Of a DNA stretch of 64,000 nucleotides, positions 9,346 to 19,011 are shown piece after piece (position 1 is the stretch's first letter; each line of letters starts with the position of its first letter). Made by a program: the position numbers and the translations under genes. The notes beneath the pieces are model-generated. The model was not told where the DNA came from, did not search any database, and saw only the letters and a list, made by a program, of their open reading frames with translations. Source of the DNA: Ignavibacteria bacterium (GTDB lineage: Bacteria; Bacteroidota; Ignavibacteria; Kapaibacteriales; UBA4661); NCBI GenBank assembly GCA_014654705.1, contig JACVZY010000031.1:1-64000 (forward strand), written 5' to 3'.

Positions 9346-10191
9346 TTAGTCACACAAGAGACCAAGCACTTGTGATAACGTTTTGCGGAGTTCTTTGCGA
9401 TGAACAATCATGTCCAAAAAGCCGTGCTCAAGGACAAACTCTGAGCTTTGGAAGCCTTCGGGCAATTTTTTGCGAATGGTCTGCTCTATCACGCGCGGTC
9501 CGGCAAAGCCAATAAGTGCGCCGGGTTCGGCTATATTCAAATCACCAAGCATGGCAAATGAAGCGCTCACACCGCCGGTTGTGGGGTCGGTGATGATAGA
9601 AATATACGGAATACCAGCTTCCGAGAGCTGCGCCAGTTTTGCGCTCGTTTTCGCCATCTGCATCAGCGAGAGTGCTGCTTCTTGCATCCGTGCACCGCCG
9701 GAAGCCGAGATAGATACCATTGGGATTCGTTCTGCCAGCGAAAGGTTTGCTGCACGGGCAAATTTTTCCCCAACGACCGACCCCATGCTACCACCAACAA
9801 AGTTAAAGTTCATGCTGGCAAACGAGATTTTACGCTGCTCAATAGTGCCATAGCCCGTGGTGAGAGCGTCGGCGGCATCTGTCTTTGCATATGCTTCTTG
9901 CAAGCGCTTGGTGTAGGGCTTGGTATCAACAAATTCCAGTGGGTCAGCCGAGCGCACATTTCTATGCGTTTCCACAAAGCTACCTTCATCAAAAATAACC
10001 TCAATGTATTCATGTGTAGAAATGCGAAAGTGGTTACTGCATTTAGGGCAGGTGTAGAGCGCCTCTTCAAGCTGTTTTTTGTAAATAATTTCAGCACACT
10101 GATCGCATTTTGTCCATAAGCCGTCGGGCATATTTGTTGTTACTTGCGAACGTTCGGCAAGCGATGTTTTGGGTCGAAAAAACCAAGCCAT
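9346..10191 (-). CDS. accD: Acetyl-CoA carboxylase, carboxyltransferase beta subunit
   Basis: Encodes 281 residues of the carboxyltransferase beta subunit, which with AccA moves the carboxyl group from biotin to acetyl-CoA in the first step of fatty acid synthesis. A zinc ribbon with cysteines at about 29, 32, 48 and 51 (KCDQC and TCPKC) is followed by the crotonase-like carboxyltransferase domain with SMGSVVGEKF, SASGGARMQE and TDPTTGGVSASFAMLGD. The start at 10191 (MAWFFRPK) matches the family; the longer frame begins 52 codons earlier in unrelated sequence. accA is not in the window. Confidence 0.96.
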   Translation of the reverse strand: MAWFFRPKTSLAERSQVTTNMPDGLWTKCDQCAEIIYKKQLEEALYTCPKCSNHFRISTHEYIEVIFDEGSFVETHRNVRSADPLEFVDTKPYTKRLQEAYAKTDAADALTTGYGTIEQRKISFASMNFNFVGGSMGSVVGEKFARAANLSLAERIPMVSISASGGARMQEAALSLMQMAKTSAKLAQLSEAGIPYISIITDPTTGGVSASFAMLGDLNIAEPGALIGFAGPRVIEQTIRKKLPEGFQSSEFVLEHGFLDMIVHRKELRKTLSQVLGLLCD

Positions 10192-10386
10192 ATCTGGTCT
10201 CGTGAAAATGTTGTGATTCGTTAGTTGTTGACAGCTGAATAGCGTTGAGCGTTGAATACTCCGTCTTGGTCTTGAACTCTCAATCGCTGAATTTCTTTCT
10301 TGTAGAGCGCCAAATTTACACAATTCATCCGCTTTTTTTGCAGACAATCTCTTACCTCACAGCAAGCATCGGCAGAAAGCAAGCAT

Positions 10387-11169
10387 TTATGCGCTCTTGT
10401 CGGTTTGGTCTGTTTTCGGTGCAAGGCTATCGGACACACTTTTGGCAAGGTGAATAAACTCCGACGGCATCATCACGATCGTTGTCGTGTTGTTCTCCGC
10501 GCCGATTTCTGATAGCATCTGCATTCTCCGCAGTTCAAGCGACGCGGGGTTTTGGGCAATTTGCCGCGCTGCTTCGGTAAGTTTCTGCGAAGCCTCCAGT
10601 TCTGCTTCCGCCTTGATAATCCGCGCTCGTTTCTCGCGCATTGCTTCTGCCTCACGCGCCATAGCGCGTTGCATCGCCACAGGGATTTCTACATCGCGCA
10701 TTTCGACCATCTCAATTTTTACACCCCACGGCGCAGTTGCTTGGTCCACAATGCCTTCCAGCATATCGTTGATTTTATCGCGCTCCTTCAGAACTTCATC
10801 CAAATCGTGCTGCCCGATGATATTCCGAAGCGAAGTCTGGGCAATTTGATAGACCGCCTGCTGATAATCCGCCACACGCACAATCGCATTTTCAGGGTCA
10901 GCGATACGATACCACAGGACGGCATTCACCTTTACAGTTACACTATCTTTGGTAATGGTTTCTTGCTGCTCAATAGAAACCGTCTTTGTGCGAATATCCA
11001 GCCCACTGGAGGATTCCAGCAGTGGTATCACGTAGTAAACGCCCGGTCCGCGAGTGGAATGATACCGTCCCAGACGAAAAACGACATTGCGTTTGTACTC
11101 CTTTGCCACCCGAAAACCCGATAACAACACAGGTACAGCAAGAGCCACGAGAGCATATATAATTTCCAT
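10387..11169 (-). CDS. Slipin / stomatin-like SPFH (Band 7) protein
   Basis: Encodes 260 residues. An N-terminal membrane anchor (YALVALAVPVLLSGFRVA) is followed by a Band 7 domain with YKRNVVFRLGRY, the core RTKTVSIEQQETITKDSVTV and the family motif WGVKIEMVEMRDVEIP, then an Ala/Glu/Arg-rich coiled coil. These proteins oligomerise at the inner membrane and organise proteases or lipid microdomains. The start is put at 11169 (MEIIYALV) because upstream codons lack the family pattern. The usual NfeD partner is not adjacent. The 195 bp between this gene and accD hold no gene. Confidence 0.9.
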   Translation of the reverse strand: MEIIYALVALAVPVLLSGFRVAKEYKRNVVFRLGRYHSTRGPGVYYVIPLLESSSGLDIRTKTVSIEQQETITKDSVTVKVNAVLWYRIADPENAIVRVADYQQAVYQIAQTSLRNIIGQHDLDEVLKERDKINDMLEGIVDQATAPWGVKIEMVEMRDVEIPVAMQRAMAREAEAMREKRARIIKAEAELEASQKLTEAARQIAQNPASLELRRMQMLSEIGAENNTTTIVMMPSEFIHLAKSVSDSLAPKTDQTDKSA

Positions 11170-11234
11170 GACGATATTCTCCAAAGTAAGTATGACAACT
11201 ATACGAGCGAGGATTAAATTTTCAGCGAAAGTAA

Positions 11235-12308
11235 TTATTGCCCCTTGAGTGCTCCGTTCACAGCAGAAACAAAGCCAGTCGTGCCGCCACTCTGCGGAAG
11301 AGACCAATTTGTGAGGTCAAACGTGCCGTTGCCTTGCGAGGAACCGGAAACAACGTAAGAGCGCACTGCCTGACCGTTATTGTTCCACGTGAGCGGCATT
11401 CCTGCTTGTATCACTTCGGGCATCGTTTGAGCGCCATTTTGCCAGAGGAAAAACGCTCTCCCGCTTCCGAAAACAGTTGCTTTGCCCTCAGCATTAATGG
11501 CTACTGCTGTGCGCTCCTCCACGCCGATTCCCTGCACGGGCGCACCAAGAGCCGTGTCCTTGACAATACGCGCCATAAACGCCACGTGCCGCCCCAAGCG
11601 CTCTGGATTGTCATAATGGGTATCGGTAATCGTGTTCGCCAGATACGGCATCATTAAAAAGTCGTTTCGCCCAAGTGTAACACGAGCATCAAAGGGATTT
11701 GCCAATGCCTCTTCGGAGCGAACCGTACCTTGCAGCGCACTGAAATACAAACGCCCCAGAACTGCACACCCCGCACTTGTGCCGCCTATTGGTATTTTCT
11801 TGACATTCGCCAGATAGTTCAAAGCCTCATGCAATCTCGTATTGCGCCAATAATTCACGTAATTCGCCTGATCACCACCGGCAATGAAAAGCATTTCGGC
11901 ATTCCGCACGCGGCGCTCTATTGCGGGGTTATTAGCAAGCTCACGCGAATTGATCAGCAACGTTTCGACGGAATTAACTTTCGCGCCAAGCGTGAAAAGA
12001 TAATCGTTATAGCCGTTGCCACCACTTGCGCGAATAATTACCACGTCGCCGCCACCTGCCCGCGAGAGCATCCAGCGCATAGCCTCGTCCACGTCGGTGC
12101 TACCACCCATGAGTACCGTTGCGGACTGCGTCGTGCCTTGTACGTCAGCAGTGTCGCCCACTAGTCCAAGCCAAACAGACTGCCCAGAAGTGGTTCCCGC
12201 AGTCATTGTGGTTGTTTGAGCGTTGGTATTGTTCGCTTGCTGGCAAGCAAGCATCCATGCGCTTGCCACAATGACAAACATCATCACGAAAGGAGGTCGT
12301 AACGGCAT
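11235..12308 (-). CDS. Cyanophycinase-like S51 peptidase, predicted lipoprotein
   Basis: Encodes 357 residues with a lipobox-like WMLAC (cysteine about residue 22), so it is probably an exported lipoprotein. The peptidase S51/class I glutamine-amidotransferase-like fold shows FIAGGDQANYVNYWR and the nucleophile elbow IGGTSAGCAVLG with catalytic Ser at about 178. Typical cyanophycinases cleave the Asp-Arg storage polymer; exported relatives in organisms without cyanophycin presumably cleave other aspartyl peptides. No cyanophycin synthetase is seen here. It lies 65 bp upstream of the slipin gene on the same strand. Confidence 0.85.
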   Translation of the reverse strand: MPLRPPFVMMFVIVASAWMLACQQANNTNAQTTTMTAGTTSGQSVWLGLVGDTADVQGTTQSATVLMGGSTDVDEAMRWMLSRAGGGDVVIIRASGGNGYNDYLFTLGAKVNSVETLLINSRELANNPAIERRVRNAEMLFIAGGDQANYVNYWRNTRLHEALNYLANVKKIPIGGTSAGCAVLGRLYFSALQGTVRSEEALANPFDARVTLGRNDFLMMPYLANTITDTHYDNPERLGRHVAFMARIVKDTALGAPVQGIGVEERTAVAINAEGKATVFGSGRAFFLWQNGAQTMPEVIQAGMPLTWNNNGQAVRSYVVSGSSQGNGTFDLTNWSLPQSGGTTGFVSAVNGALKGQ

Positions 12309-12344
12309 AATCGTATCTGCGAAATATTGTTGATATTTTACGGG

Positions 12345-14480
12345 TTAATTACCAAGATACTTCTTCAGCCATGCCTGTACTTCTTGGTAGAAATAACGGC
12401 TGTCTTCGGGTTTCAAAATCCAGTGATTTGCATCGGGAAAAACAATCAGTTTGCTCGGAATCTGAAGACGCTGCAAGACGCTCCAGTTCTCAAGTGTCTG
12501 GTTGATTGGTACTCGGAAGTCATTCTCACCGACCGTCAGCAAAATAGGCGTTTTGAAGTTTTTAGCGAAGCGAATCGGATTTTGCTCACGCCAGACTTTG
12601 CCCTGCTCCCAGACCGGACCTCCGGCATTGACTTCGCGATGATAAATAGCATCGCTTGTTCCCCACTGCGATTCCACATTGATGAGTCCCGCATGAGAGA
12701 TAAGACATTTGTAGCGAGTGGTCGTAGCCTGCATCCAATTCGCTAAGTGACCGCCGTAGCTTGCGCCGCCAGCCACCTGCCGTGATGCGTCAATGAATGA
12801 AAAGCGCTTTATAGCTTCGTCGGCTGCTTGATTGATTTCGTTCCCGGGCGTTACAAAGGGGTCGCCTTGAATCTCTTGCGCAAACTTCTCGCCAAAGCCC
12901 GTCGAACCGGTATAATTTGTGAGAAGCACCACATATCCTTGCTGCGCGAGCAAATGATAATTCCAACGCAAACCAAACGCATCCCGATACATAATCGAAG
13001 GACCGCCGTGCATGAGCACAAAAAGCGGATATTTTTTCTTTTCGTCGAAAGCAGGCGGCAGCGCAAGCATATTGTGAATCGCCTTACCGCCGTTACTCGT
13101 AAAGGTAAAATGGCGCAAAGGCTGCCAATCAATGCTCTTCAGCGCCTCTGCATTGAAGTCAGTAAGCGTATTCATGCGCTTTGCAGATACATCCACGCGC
13201 ACCAGTTCATTCGGCGAAACGGCAGTTTCGTATTGCGCTATGAGCACCGTCGTTTTCTCACCACCAATACTAAAACCATTGAAACAGCCTGCGGTTTGCT
13301 CCAACACAGGTTGAATTTTCTCACCCGTGCTACTCATGCCGTAGAGCCGCACTAAACCTGCATCTTCGGCACTAAAATAAATCGTACCGCCGTCGGGCGA
13401 AAACTCAAAACTTTCTACAGAGCGGTCAAAGCCTGATGTAATCATAGTGCGCTCACCATTTTCGGGGTTGATGAGCGCAATGCGCGTGAGGTTATAGACT
13501 TTATCATTATTCGGATTGAACGAGCAGTAAAGCCGTCCATTGGGGGCAAATTTTGCACCTCCATAGCTGTCTTTCCCTTTCGTAATTTGTTTGGGTTCGC
13601 CGCCTGTCGCCGGAACGCTCCAGAGGTGATATGATGCCTCTGCAAAAGCAGTCGTGTTGCGCTCAGTTGTGGCAGTAAAAACAATCGTCTTCCCGTCCGG
13701 CGACCACGTGGGCTGTACGTCATAACCACTATTGCCCGGAACGCCTGCAAAACCTGCTTGCTTAACAAGTACTGTATTTGCCAGAAGGTCTTTTGGCTGC
13801 GCAGGCTTGCTCATGAGTGCGTCGTCTAGAGGCAGCACAAATACGTGCGCCTGCATATCGTCCAACCAATGATCCCATTGGCGAATCGGGAAGGATTCGT
13901 ACACACGGGCTTTGTATTTGCGGGCTTTGCGCTCGGCAGCAATTTTTTTATTTGCCTCGTCGTCCGGAGCACCCGGATACACGGTGCTTTGAAAGAGCAA
14001 TGCTTTTCCATCGGCACGCCATTCGGGGCTTGATGCGCCCGTAGAGAGTGTTGTCAAGCGCTGCGCCTCGCCGCCACCTGCAATATCAAGCAGATACAGC
14101 TGACTCGTTTCATCACCCTCACGCTTGGCAGCAAAAACAATTTTTGTGCCGTCAGGGCTCCATGCCATGCCGCTTTCGCCGCCCTTTGTTGCTGTGATGC
14201 GTCGCGGTTTCTTACTCCCGTCTGAGGGAACCAGCCAAATGTCCGTGCTTTGCTCTTTTTCGTCGTAGCTGGGTTCTGTTACCGAAAAGACCACCCATTT
14301 CCCGTCAGGACTTACCGCAGGCGCACCAACGCGCTTCATCAACCACATGGTTTCATGCGTAATAGGCTGTTTGCCTTTTGCCTCATTTGCAGCGGGCGCA
14401 GGTGATTTGGTGATTTGGCTCACAAGCGTTGTAGAAGCAAGCGAGAGAAGGGTTGCGAAGAAGAGGAGGTGACGTTTCAT
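12345..14480 (-). CDS. S9 family prolyl-oligopeptidase-like serine peptidase
   Basis: Encodes 711 residues with a signal peptide (LLFFATLLSLASTTLVSQ), so it is periplasmic. The N-terminal half is a beta-propeller with TolB/PD40-like blades (AVSPDGKWVVFS, AWSPDGTKIVFAA, TWSPDGKTIVFT, EFSPDGGTIYFS). The C-terminal half is an alpha/beta hydrolase with nucleophile GGASYGGHL (Ser about 575), acid GENDFRVP and His in PDANHW. This arrangement is that of acylaminoacyl-peptidase-type S9C enzymes, which release N-terminal residues or dipeptides from short peptides. The start is placed at 14480 (MKRHLLFF), where the signal peptide begins, instead of 14513. Confidence 0.93.
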   Translation of the reverse strand: MKRHLLFFATLLSLASTTLVSQITKSPAPAANEAKGKQPITHETMWLMKRVGAPAVSPDGKWVVFSVTEPSYDEKEQSTDIWLVPSDGSKKPRRITATKGGESGMAWSPDGTKIVFAAKREGDETSQLYLLDIAGGGEAQRLTTLSTGASSPEWRADGKALLFQSTVYPGAPDDEANKKIAAERKARKYKARVYESFPIRQWDHWLDDMQAHVFVLPLDDALMSKPAQPKDLLANTVLVKQAGFAGVPGNSGYDVQPTWSPDGKTIVFTATTERNTTAFAEASYHLWSVPATGGEPKQITKGKDSYGGAKFAPNGRLYCSFNPNNDKVYNLTRIALINPENGERTMITSGFDRSVESFEFSPDGGTIYFSAEDAGLVRLYGMSSTGEKIQPVLEQTAGCFNGFSIGGEKTTVLIAQYETAVSPNELVRVDVSAKRMNTLTDFNAEALKSIDWQPLRHFTFTSNGGKAIHNMLALPPAFDEKKKYPLFVLMHGGPSIMYRDAFGLRWNYHLLAQQGYVVLLTNYTGSTGFGEKFAQEIQGDPFVTPGNEINQAADEAIKRFSFIDASRQVAGGASYGGHLANWMQATTTRYKCLISHAGLINVESQWGTSDAIYHREVNAGGPVWEQGKVWREQNPIRFAKNFKTPILLTVGENDFRVPINQTLENWSVLQRLQIPSKLIVFPDANHWILKPEDSRYFYQEVQAWLKKYLGN

Positions 14481-14552
14481 AGAACTTAGTTTGGTTGGGG
14501 GTGGCATATTCAAAAAACGTGATAAACGGGATATTTTTCCACTATACGGTTG

Positions 14553-14747
14553 TTACTTATTTTTCTCCTGAAGCTGGGGAAAGCGGCGACGCATCACGGT
14601 TATAAATATCAATAGAATGAGCGATGCCCCCACAAAAATCCAGCCGCATAAGTTCAGGAGGGCGTTCTGAGAAAGAATTCCTGTTGTAAAAAAGACAGCT
14701 GCGGCAGAGAGATTCCCCGCGATAAGGATATAAAAGGCTTTAACCAT
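14553..14747 (-). CDS. Small two-helix membrane protein
   Basis: The frame starting at ATG 14747 encodes 64 residues with two hydrophobic segments (AFYILIAGNLSAAAVFFTTG and CGWIFVGASLILLIFITVM) and a basic tail RRRFPQLQEKNK. A longer frame reaches 15086 but overlaps the opposite-strand lipoprotein gene, and that part is not convincing. No family is recognised. It lies 72 bp upstream of the S9 peptidase start on the same strand. Confidence 0.5.
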   Translation of the reverse strand: MVKAFYILIAGNLSAAAVFFTTGILSQNALLNLCGWIFVGASLILLIFITVMRRRFPQLQEKNK

Positions 14748-14807
14748 AGCGAACACAACAAATGACAATTTGAGAAATGCGTAAGGATGCGTAATTTGGA
14801 GGTGTAT

Positions 14808-15410
14808 ATGAACCCACAAAATACATACGAAAATACAAATTCTCTGAGGAATTTTCTCATGCGACATATCCACATCATACTCCACCGATACGGACAGCTG
14901 ATAGTAGCATTGGCGATAACGCTGGTCATCGCCATTAGCTGTGACGGAGGTTTGCGTCCGCCTGAAATCCCACCTCTTACAAGCATATCCGGCACTGTCC
15001 GCTACGTGGGCGGGAAAGCAAGTTGGCCCCGCCGCGATAGCGTCTGGACAGTCCGCGTGGTAGGTTTTAAGCAATTTCCACCGCAAGACCTTATTGGCGA
15101 TTTGCTACAAGGTCGTGCTTTTTTCACACCCGCAGCGTTACAACTGGACAGCACTCTTGAGCTTTTTTCTGATTCTGCACGATATTCTCTCGTCTTTGGC
15201 GATTCTATCCCGACAAGCATCAAGTATTTATGCGTTGCCATGCTGACCGATACAACACGATTGCTGACCACTCAGGGCTGGCGCGTCATCGGAGTTTACA
15301 GCACCAGTGGCAATCAAGCACAGCCAACGCCTATAGCCATCACAGCCGGCAAAGACCATCGTGCCGACATCAGGGTTGACTTTAAGAACCCACCCCCACA
15401 GCCGTTTTAG
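14808..15410 (+). CDS. Predicted lipoprotein, unknown function
   Basis: Encodes about 200 residues. The ATG at 14808 has a strong Shine-Dalgarno GGAGG 5 bp upstream (14799-14803), so it is preferred over 14787. A hydrophobic stretch ends in a lipobox ITLVIAISC, then DGGLRPPEIPP. The mature protein looks like an immunoglobulin-like or carboxypeptidase-regulatory-like beta domain (SISGTVRYVGG, WTVRVVGFKQFPP). No known family. It faces ftsI convergently, 49 bp from its stop. Confidence 0.65.
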   Translation: MNPQNTYENTNSLRNFLMRHIHIILHRYGQLIVALAITLVIAISCDGGLRPPEIPPLTSISGTVRYVGGKASWPRRDSVWTVRVVGFKQFPPQDLIGDLLQGRAFFTPAALQLDSTLELFSDSARYSLVFGDSIPTSIKYLCVAMLTDTTRLLTTQGWRVIGVYSTSGNQAQPTPIAITAGKDHRADIRVDFKNPPPQPF

Positions 15411-15459
15411 CGTGTGGCTTTTTCAACTTGTGCTTTGTTGGCAAGATTGAGGCAGCGCG

Positions 15460-17688
15460 TCACTCTCGCACACAATCTAAAACGCAGAGCGGCTCTTTCC
15501 CATTGCGGAATTCCTGCCGCACCACGACTCCGCCCTGCCCAACGACTTTGGTCTTGATACCGGCAGCGTGAAGTAGCGTCAATGCTCGCCGGATGCTCAT
15601 CCCACGCACGTCAGGTATCGTTGCGGCGGTGATTTTTTCGGCAACAAAGTCCGGCTGTAATGTACCGACAGGAATTTCTGTACCCGATTTAACTTCCGCT
15701 CCGGGCTTGATTTTCTGGCTACTGATGATGATTGCACCCGTTTTGGGATTCGGGGAAATGGGTTTCAATTTCAGTCCAAGATTTTGTGCAATATCCAGAG
15801 CATCCGCCCACATCAGCCCACGCAAGTCAGGCACTTCGACCGTATTAGTTTCCTTGGGGTTGCTTGTAGCGGTATCGCTCGAATGAGCAGAGGCGTTGGC
15901 ACCGCTTACAGAAACTAGCCCCGACGAAACAAATTTTTGTGCAATACGCTGAAAAATAGGTGCTGCCACATCGCCTCCGTAGTACCCCTTGCGTGGTTTG
16001 TCCATACGCACCACGATAACTACTTCCGGCTTATTTGCAGGAAAATACCCCACAAATGAACCGTTGTAATCCCGCTTAGAATACTTGCCTTCCGTGATTT
16101 GCTGCGAAGTTCCGGTCTTTCCGGCAATTGCCAAGCCCGGTATTCGTGCAGGCATACCTGTTCCGCGTTCCACCACACCGCACAGCAGTTCTGTCATAGT
16201 CGTTGCTGTTGCCTCCGACACCACGCGGCGAACGCGTTGTGGCTCAAATACTTGCACGTCCTCACCTTGAGCATTGATAATGCGCTGCACCAGAAAGGGC
16301 TTCATCATCACGCCGCCGTTAGCAATGGTTGCGTAGGCATTGGCAAGTTGCAGAACGGTCGAAGAAAGCTCGTAGCCGTGCGCCATGTAGATCTTTGTCG
16401 TATAATCAAATTCATGCGGCTTCTTCACGGTACCGCGCACTTCGCCCGGCACGTCAATTCCCGTGAAAATACCAAAACCAAAATCGCGCGTATATTTGTA
16501 AAACTTGGGAGTAGGAATTCGTTGCGCAAGCGTGGACATCACAACGTTACTCGATTTTTCCAGCGCCCGCGCAAATGTTACCGTTCCGACGGGATGCTCA
16601 TCGCGTACCACCACCACACCGTCACGTCCGGTGATAGTCTCCGCGCCCGTTACCATTTCGTTCGGCGTAATTTTTCCCTCTTCTAAAAGCGCGGCAGCAG
16701 TTATTAGTTTGAACGTAGAACCGGGTTCGTAGGTGTCGGTAAAGCACGCATTTCGCGTAAGTTCAGGCGTGGCGCTGAGGAGATTATTGGGGTTGAAGGT
16801 AGGATAGCTTGCCATAGCAAGAATTTCGCCTGTTGTGGGATTGAGCGCAATGACTGAGCCGGAGACAGCCTCAACGCTTTCGACGCCCTGCTTGAGTTCA
16901 TTTTCGACAATGGTTTGCATATCCATATCAAGCGTCAGCACAAGTGAGTATCCGGGCTGAGGCGCAAGCATCGGCGCGTCAGGGACGGGGCGTTTTTTTC
17001 CGCGTCCGTCGCGCTGAAGAAACATATAGCCATTTTTGCCCGAAAGTACGGAATCCCAGCCCAACTCAAGCCCGCTTGCACCCTGACTATCGGAGTTCGT
17101 AAAACCTAGTATTTGTGCGGCAAGAGAGCCGTAGGCAAAGCTCCGTCGCGGCTCGCGTATTTTAATAAGCCCCGATGCTTCGAGGGTGTCTAATGTAGCG
17201 TTCATGACGCTTGAGGGGGAGTCAATTGCCCGCTCAAGCCAAACAAAACGCGAGGACGTATTGCGAATTTTTGCAATGTAGCTTTCCACCGACTTGCCCG
17301 TCACGGCGGCAATAGCACGAAAAACACGGAGGGTATCGTCAAGCATCTTGGGGTCAACAGCGAGCGATGTTTTTTCAACGGTTGTGGCAATAAGTCGCCG
17401 CTTACGGTCATAAACCTTCCCACGCTCGGCTGCCAATTCAATTTTGGATTCATATTGCTTCCGCGCAATGTCCTGATAGTAATCACTCCGAATCACCTGA
17501 ATCATAAACAACTTCGCCAGCACAAGCACAAAAGCGAGCAGAAACAACAAAAAGATGATCTTCACTTTAGTATTCATGCGTCGCGTAGTGCGGTCATCAC
17601 GCTCCGGCGCCTGCCCGACGGTTGCATCGCGAAAAGTTTGCTCCGGCGGTGCATTGCGCATATACTCAGGGTCTATCGGCTGAATCAT
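15460..17688 (-). CDS. ftsI: Penicillin-binding protein 2 / FtsI-type transpeptidase with PASTA domains
   Basis: Encodes 742 residues: a short cytoplasmic tail, one TM helix (KIIFLLFLLAFVLVLAKLFM), a PBP dimerisation domain and a transpeptidase domain. The nucleophile motif is STFK (Ser about 323), followed by SSN and KTGT (about 523), with two C-terminal PASTA repeats (VEVPDLRGLMWADALD and ATIPDVRGMSIRRALTLL). It cross-links septal peptidoglycan in the periplasm. The second PASTA unit is short and ends with CVLDCVRE. The start at 17688 (MIQPIDPEYM) is chosen; the longer frame adds 17 residues. The usual dcw neighbours (mraW, ftsL, murE) are absent, so this copy lies outside a dcw cluster. 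Confidence 0.93.
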   Translation of the reverse strand: MIQPIDPEYMRNAPPEQTFRDATVGQAPERDDRTTRRMNTKVKIIFLLFLLAFVLVLAKLFMIQVIRSDYYQDIARKQYESKIELAAERGKVYDRKRRLIATTVEKTSLAVDPKMLDDTLRVFRAIAAVTGKSVESYIAKIRNTSSRFVWLERAIDSPSSVMNATLDTLEASGLIKIREPRRSFAYGSLAAQILGFTNSDSQGASGLELGWDSVLSGKNGYMFLQRDGRGKKRPVPDAPMLAPQPGYSLVLTLDMDMQTIVENELKQGVESVEAVSGSVIALNPTTGEILAMASYPTFNPNNLLSATPELTRNACFTDTYEPGSTFKLITAAALLEEGKITPNEMVTGAETITGRDGVVVVRDEHPVGTVTFARALEKSSNVVMSTLAQRIPTPKFYKYTRDFGFGIFTGIDVPGEVRGTVKKPHEFDYTTKIYMAHGYELSSTVLQLANAYATIANGGVMMKPFLVQRIINAQGEDVQVFEPQRVRRVVSEATATTMTELLCGVVERGTGMPARIPGLAIAGKTGTSQQITEGKYSKRDYNGSFVGYFPANKPEVVIVVRMDKPRKGYYGGDVAAPIFQRIAQKFVSSGLVSVSGANASAHSSDTATSNPKETNTVEVPDLRGLMWADALDIAQNLGLKLKPISPNPKTGAIIISSQKIKPGAEVKSGTEIPVGTLQPDFVAEKITAATIPDVRGMSIRRALTLLHAAGIKTKVVGQGGVVVRQEFRNGKEPLCVLDCVRE

Positions 17689-17794
17689 GGCAAAAAAATT
17701 CAGGAAAGAAAATTCAGTAGCGGTCTTTTTTATGCCCAAAGCGCACTGCTGCTGTGCGCTTTGAGGAGGAAACGGCTCTGTGTAGTGGAAAATT

Positions 17795-18601
17795 TTATTT
17801 CTTCATCTGTTGCGCTTGCTCGACCATGAGTATCCACCATGGCTTGCTGTAATCAACTTTGTTAGCCGGCACAACTACGGCTTCTTTTGGTACATCGAAC
17901 ATTTTCCAAAAGTTCTTTTTGTAGGTTGCATCAAGAATTTCAAAGGACTTCCCTTTTTCTTTGTCTTCGAGAAACTTCTTGTATGCGCCAATTGGCTCAA
18001 AAGGATTTGCCTGCTTCATCACGACTGTTCCGCCAAATTGCTTGTAAAGCGACTGGTCGAATTTCCAGACCTGTACCGTGCGCTGAGCAAAATCTTTTTC
18101 CTGCTGCGAAGGGTCGGGGAGTGGTTTGGAAAGCTGGGTGAGCGCGTCTTGAAATTGTTTTTTGAGTGCTTCGCCCTGCTGCTTTTGCTGGGCGGTCAAC
18201 TGACCACTTTGCATCTGAGCGTTGAGCTGTTGAAGGTTCTGCTGAAATTGCGTTTTCTGCATTTCACGTGCTTTTTTGGCATAATCGAAGAATGTGGTTA
18301 CTTCATTCGGTGCAACGGTGATGTTTTTTTCTTTAAGAAATTGCTGCTGAAGCGGTTCCCAAATAAGTGCCGCCATTTTGACATAGCGTATTTGCGTAAG
18401 CCATTCGTTGTATTTGCCCTTGAGTGCTTGTTTTGCTTGTTGCTTCGTTTTGTCGTCGGGTTCGAGTTGTGAGGCGACAATGGGTTGCTGTAAAACTCGT
18501 GCAAGTGGTTTTTCGGTCGAAGCGGCTGGCGCTTTTTGCGCTAATGCCGCCAAAGGCATAGTAAGAAGCGCGATAAAAACGGAAAAGAATGTTGATTTCA
18601 A
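17795..18601 (-). CDS. Exported Gln/Lys-rich coiled-coil protein (TTG start)
   Basis: Encodes about 268 residues from a TTG at 18601 preceded by GGAG at 18607-18610. This gives a proper signal peptide (LKSTFFSVFIALLTMPLAALAQ), whereas the ATG frame from 18769 would bury it behind 56 residues. The mature protein is rich in Gln and Lys, with a coiled-coil-like stretch (QFQQNLQQLNAQMQSGQLTA) and KYNEWLTQIRYVKMAAL. The size and helical content recall periplasmic chaperones of the SurA N-terminal type, but no PPIase domain is present and I do not assign a family. It lies 107 bp upstream of ftsI on the same strand. Confidence 0.6.
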   Translation of the reverse strand: MKSTFFSVFIALLTMPLAALAQKAPAASTEKPLARVLQQPIVASQLEPDDKTKQQAKQALKGKYNEWLTQIRYVKMAALIWEPLQQQFLKEKNITVAPNEVTTFFDYAKKAREMQKTQFQQNLQQLNAQMQSGQLTAQQKQQGEALKKQFQDALTQLSKPLPDPSQQEKDFAQRTVQVWKFDQSLYKQFGGTVVMKQANPFEPIGAYKKFLEDKEKGKSFEILDATYKKNFWKMFDVPKEAVVVPANKVDYSKPWWILMVEQAQQMKK

Positions 18602-19011
18602 GAGGTCTCCAGAAAAATAACGGTCAGAAAATAACGATAAGCAATGCGCCGTGCCGGATAGTGAACTGCGAAGGCAAGCGGATGGCGCTAAGTTACGAAT
18701 TTTCCGCCAAAAAACGTTGCGCCAAAATAGCAGGACAGCGATAGACCTATCAAGCGTACAAAGCCGCACCGTTTTAGGTCGGCGATAAAAATACGCTTGC
18801 TATGTCATAAAATTTTCCCATTTTAGCGGTCTTGTTAATTCAACGTTGAGCGGCTGCTTCTAATGGTTTCATTCTTGTTTGATGTACAATTCGGACAAAG
18901 ACTTGCGATTTTTGGAGAAACGCGCGAAGCCAAAAAAATTGCTTTTTCCGGCAATGTGTAAAGAACGTCGCACTATCAACGAATCTCCACTTTCTTTTTT
19001 CCTATTCAATC
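18602..19011. other. Divergent intergenic region upstream of rpsD
   Basis: About 410 bp with no convincing gene. It separates the exported coiled-coil gene (minus) from rpsD (plus) and is AT-rich over 18780-18960, so promoters and a possible S4 leader would lie here. I saw no clear hairpin or known ribosomal-protein leader. Confidence 0.35.
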
